This document shows positions 31,679-32,858 of a DNA stretch of 32,858 bases, one piece after another (the stretch's first letter is position 1; every line of letters starts with the position of its first letter). Origin of the DNA: Pseudomonadota bacterium (GTDB lineage: Bacteria > Myxococcota_A > UBA796 > GCA-2862545); NCBI GenBank assembly GCA_023954855.1, contig JAGSGY010000062.1:1-32858 (forward strand), read 5' to 3'. The position numbers and the translations under genes were made by a program. A model generated the notes under the pieces. The model ran no database searches. It was not told the origin of the DNA and saw only the letters and a list, made by a program, of their open reading frames with translations.

Positions 31679-32858
31679 TCACTCCCCGACAGAGCCACCC
31701 AAGGCGGCGCGCTGAGCGTCGACAACCCGCTGAGTCATCGCCCCCTTGTCGGGTCGCTGCACATCTTCAGCCGCCTTGCACGCCAGCTCCGCGACGAGCA
31801 AGAAGTCTGGGTCTACCAGGGCCGTCTCGGCAGCGATGGACTCGAAGTTGGCGAGGTCGCGGTCCCAGGCGGCCCACTCGCCATCCTTCGCGTGGCAGCA
31901 GAGCGCCATCAGGCTGACGATGGCGGTGATCTGGCTGCGGGGATGTGGGGCCCAGCGCGAGCGAAGCATGTCGAGCACGGGACGTACGGCGTCGACCCGG
32001 CCCCGAGCGAGCAATATCATCGCCCGGTTGCACTGAATCGCCGACGCATCGGCTCCGCAGACCTCGAGCAGTCGCTCGGCCTCGGCGTAGGAGACTTCAG
32101 CCGCATCCAGGTCTCCGGACAGGCGCGCGACCTCGCCGAGTCCGGCGACGCACTCGGCACGACCCGAGAGGTTCGCCTCGAGACCCGGCACGTCCAGACT
32201 GGCCTGGTAACAACGCTTGGCCTCGACGAGATCTCCGGAGGTACGGGCGATGTCCCCAAGGGTCAGCAGCGCATCGGCAACTCCGCTTGGACGTTCCGAC
32301 AGCTTGTAGAACTCGAGCGTGTGCAGCGCGTGGGCCCGCGCCTCGGCAAACTGGCCCGACGCTCGGGTAATGAACGCCAAGCCGTTGTGGGCCCGAGCTT
32401 GTCCGACAGCGTCCCCGACGGCCCGACAGCTCTCGAGGCCCCGCTCATAGAGTGTCCGGGAGCGGACCATGTCGGTGCGAAGCGCAGAGTAGGCCCGGGT
32501 CGTGATCGAGCGGCCGCTGAGCCACTCCCAGCCTGCCCGCCCTTCGTACGCATCGATCTTGTCGAGCATCGCATCGGCCTCTTCGAGCCGCCCGTCACCC
32601 GCGTAGACCCTCGCCCGAAGCAGCCACCCCTCGCCCCAGCCGGGGTCATCCTCGGGCAGTCCTAGGACCCGCAGCGAGGCCTCGCGCAACGCGACCAAGG
32701 CGTGCAGCGGCTCGCGGTCTCCACGGGCGTAGCGAAGTACTGCGGCCCGCAACAGCAGTGGCGCCGCTCGTCCATGCTCACCCGCCTCGGCGAGATGCCG
32801 GGCCCGCTGTTCTTCAGAGCCGGACTCATCGACGGTCTCGAGCATCGCCGCACAGGCC
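31679..32858 (-). CDS. TPR-region C-terminus of a kinase-ATPase-TPR paralogue (5' end outside window)
   Basis: The frame is open to the window edge (393 codons visible) and ends with TGA at 31679-31681. A Met at 32845 exists but is probably internal, because the codons before it (ACAAM) align with the kinase-ATPase-TPR protein at 13742-16861 (SCAAT). Clear shared segments include APLLLRAAVLRYARGD versus APLLRAAHQRHLRGQ and LGLPEDDPGWGEGW versus VGIDEDDPRWADGW. The visible part is helical TPR-like repeats (GQARAHNGLAFITRASGQFAEARAHAL, ALLTLGDIARTSGDLVEAKRCYQASL). By homology the missing part should hold an ATPase and perhaps a kinase domain; this is an inference. It lies 82 bp upstream of, and is transcribed away from the direction of, the regulator promoter region's plus side. 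Confidence 0.8.
   Translation of the reverse strand, partial: ACAAMLETVDESGSEEQRARHLAEAGEHGRAAPLLLRAAVLRYARGDREPLHALVALREASLRVLGLPEDDPGWGEGWLLRARVYAGDGRLEEADAMLDKIDAYEGRAGWEWLSGRSITTRAYSALRTDMVRSRTLYERGLESCRAVGDAVGQARAHNGLAFITRASGQFAEARAHALHTLEFYKLSERPSGVADALLTLGDIARTSGDLVEAKRCYQASLDVPGLEANLSGRAECVAGLGEVARLSGDLDAAEVSYAEAERLLEVCGADASAIQCNRAMILLARGRVDAVRPVLDMLRSRWAPHPRSQITAIVSLMALCCHAKDGEWAAWDRDLANFESIAAETALVDPDFLLVAELACKAAEDVQRPDKGAMTQRVVDAQRAALGGSVGE

Noticed and set aside
1-32858. tRNA, rRNA, insertion sequence, prophage or integrase
   Set aside because: No cloverleaf, rRNA segment, transposase or integrase motif, or terminal inverted repeats were recognised by eye in either strand.

Overview
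The window looks like a piece of a high-GC, Gram-negative, predatory or soil-type bacterium of the Myxococcota (former Deltaproteobacteria). This is inferred from gene content, because there is no rRNA or other marker here. The pointers are: several Ser/Thr protein kinases, one of them fused to an ATPase and a TPR region; an FHA-plus-winged-helix regulator; very large secreted proteins made of MopE-type and thrombospondin-type-3 Asp/Gly/Asn repeats; a MYXO-CTERM-like C-terminal tail; and outer-membrane barrel proteins. Genes are tightly packed. Many starts are GTG or TTG, and most have a clear GGAG/GGAGG ribosome site 3-6 bases upstream. No tRNA, rRNA, CRISPR array, insertion sequence or phage gene was seen.

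Layout. 1-2550 (-): the 5' part of a secreted beta-helix protein with a tandem array of 32-residue, calcium-binding-like repeats; its 3' end lies outside the window. 2621-6438 (+): an operon of a long-chain acyl-CoA ligase, an AlkB-type dioxygenase and a Ser/Thr kinase. 6440-7045 (-): a TetR-family repressor divergent from an Old Yellow Enzyme (7150-8388), which is followed by an export cassette: an RND/MMPL-type transporter, a periplasmic LolA-like protein and an outer-membrane barrel (8463-13685). 13742-17842 (+): a kinase-ATPase-TPR protein and an FHA/winged-helix protein, probably one signalling operon. 17918-24033 (-): an outer-membrane barrel protein, a DUF4105/Lnb-like membrane-anchored protein and a second giant repeat protein. 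24114-26401 (+): a pentapeptide-repeat protein, a secreted START-domain lipid-binding protein, a gamma-glutamylcyclotransferase-like enzyme and a DUF2277 protein. 26402-26896 (-): a small lipoprotein. 27021-31596 (-): an operon of a GbsR/MarR-type regulator, two FtsX/LolCE-type permeases, a LolD/MacB-type ATPase and a DUF2797 zinc-binding-like protein. 31679-32858 (-): the C-terminal TPR part of a paralogue of the kinase-ATPase-TPR protein, cut by the window end.

How the genes may work together. Two themes recur. The first is lipid and envelope traffic: acyl-CoA ligase, RND/LolA-like/barrel cassette, START protein, Lol-like ABC transporter, Lnb-like protein. The second is phospho-signalling through Ser/Thr kinases, with the FHA/winged-helix protein as a plausible direct output of the adjacent kinase.

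The most interesting candidates are: (1) the kinase-ATPase-TPR plus tandem-FHA-winged-helix pair, with a palindrome just upstream and a kinase paralogue 15 kb away; and (2) the RND/LolA-like/barrel operon, whose barrel carries a 9-residue DEAGWGD repeat that is echoed in a periplasmic loop of the RND partner. All functional assignments rest on motifs read by eye, without database searches.
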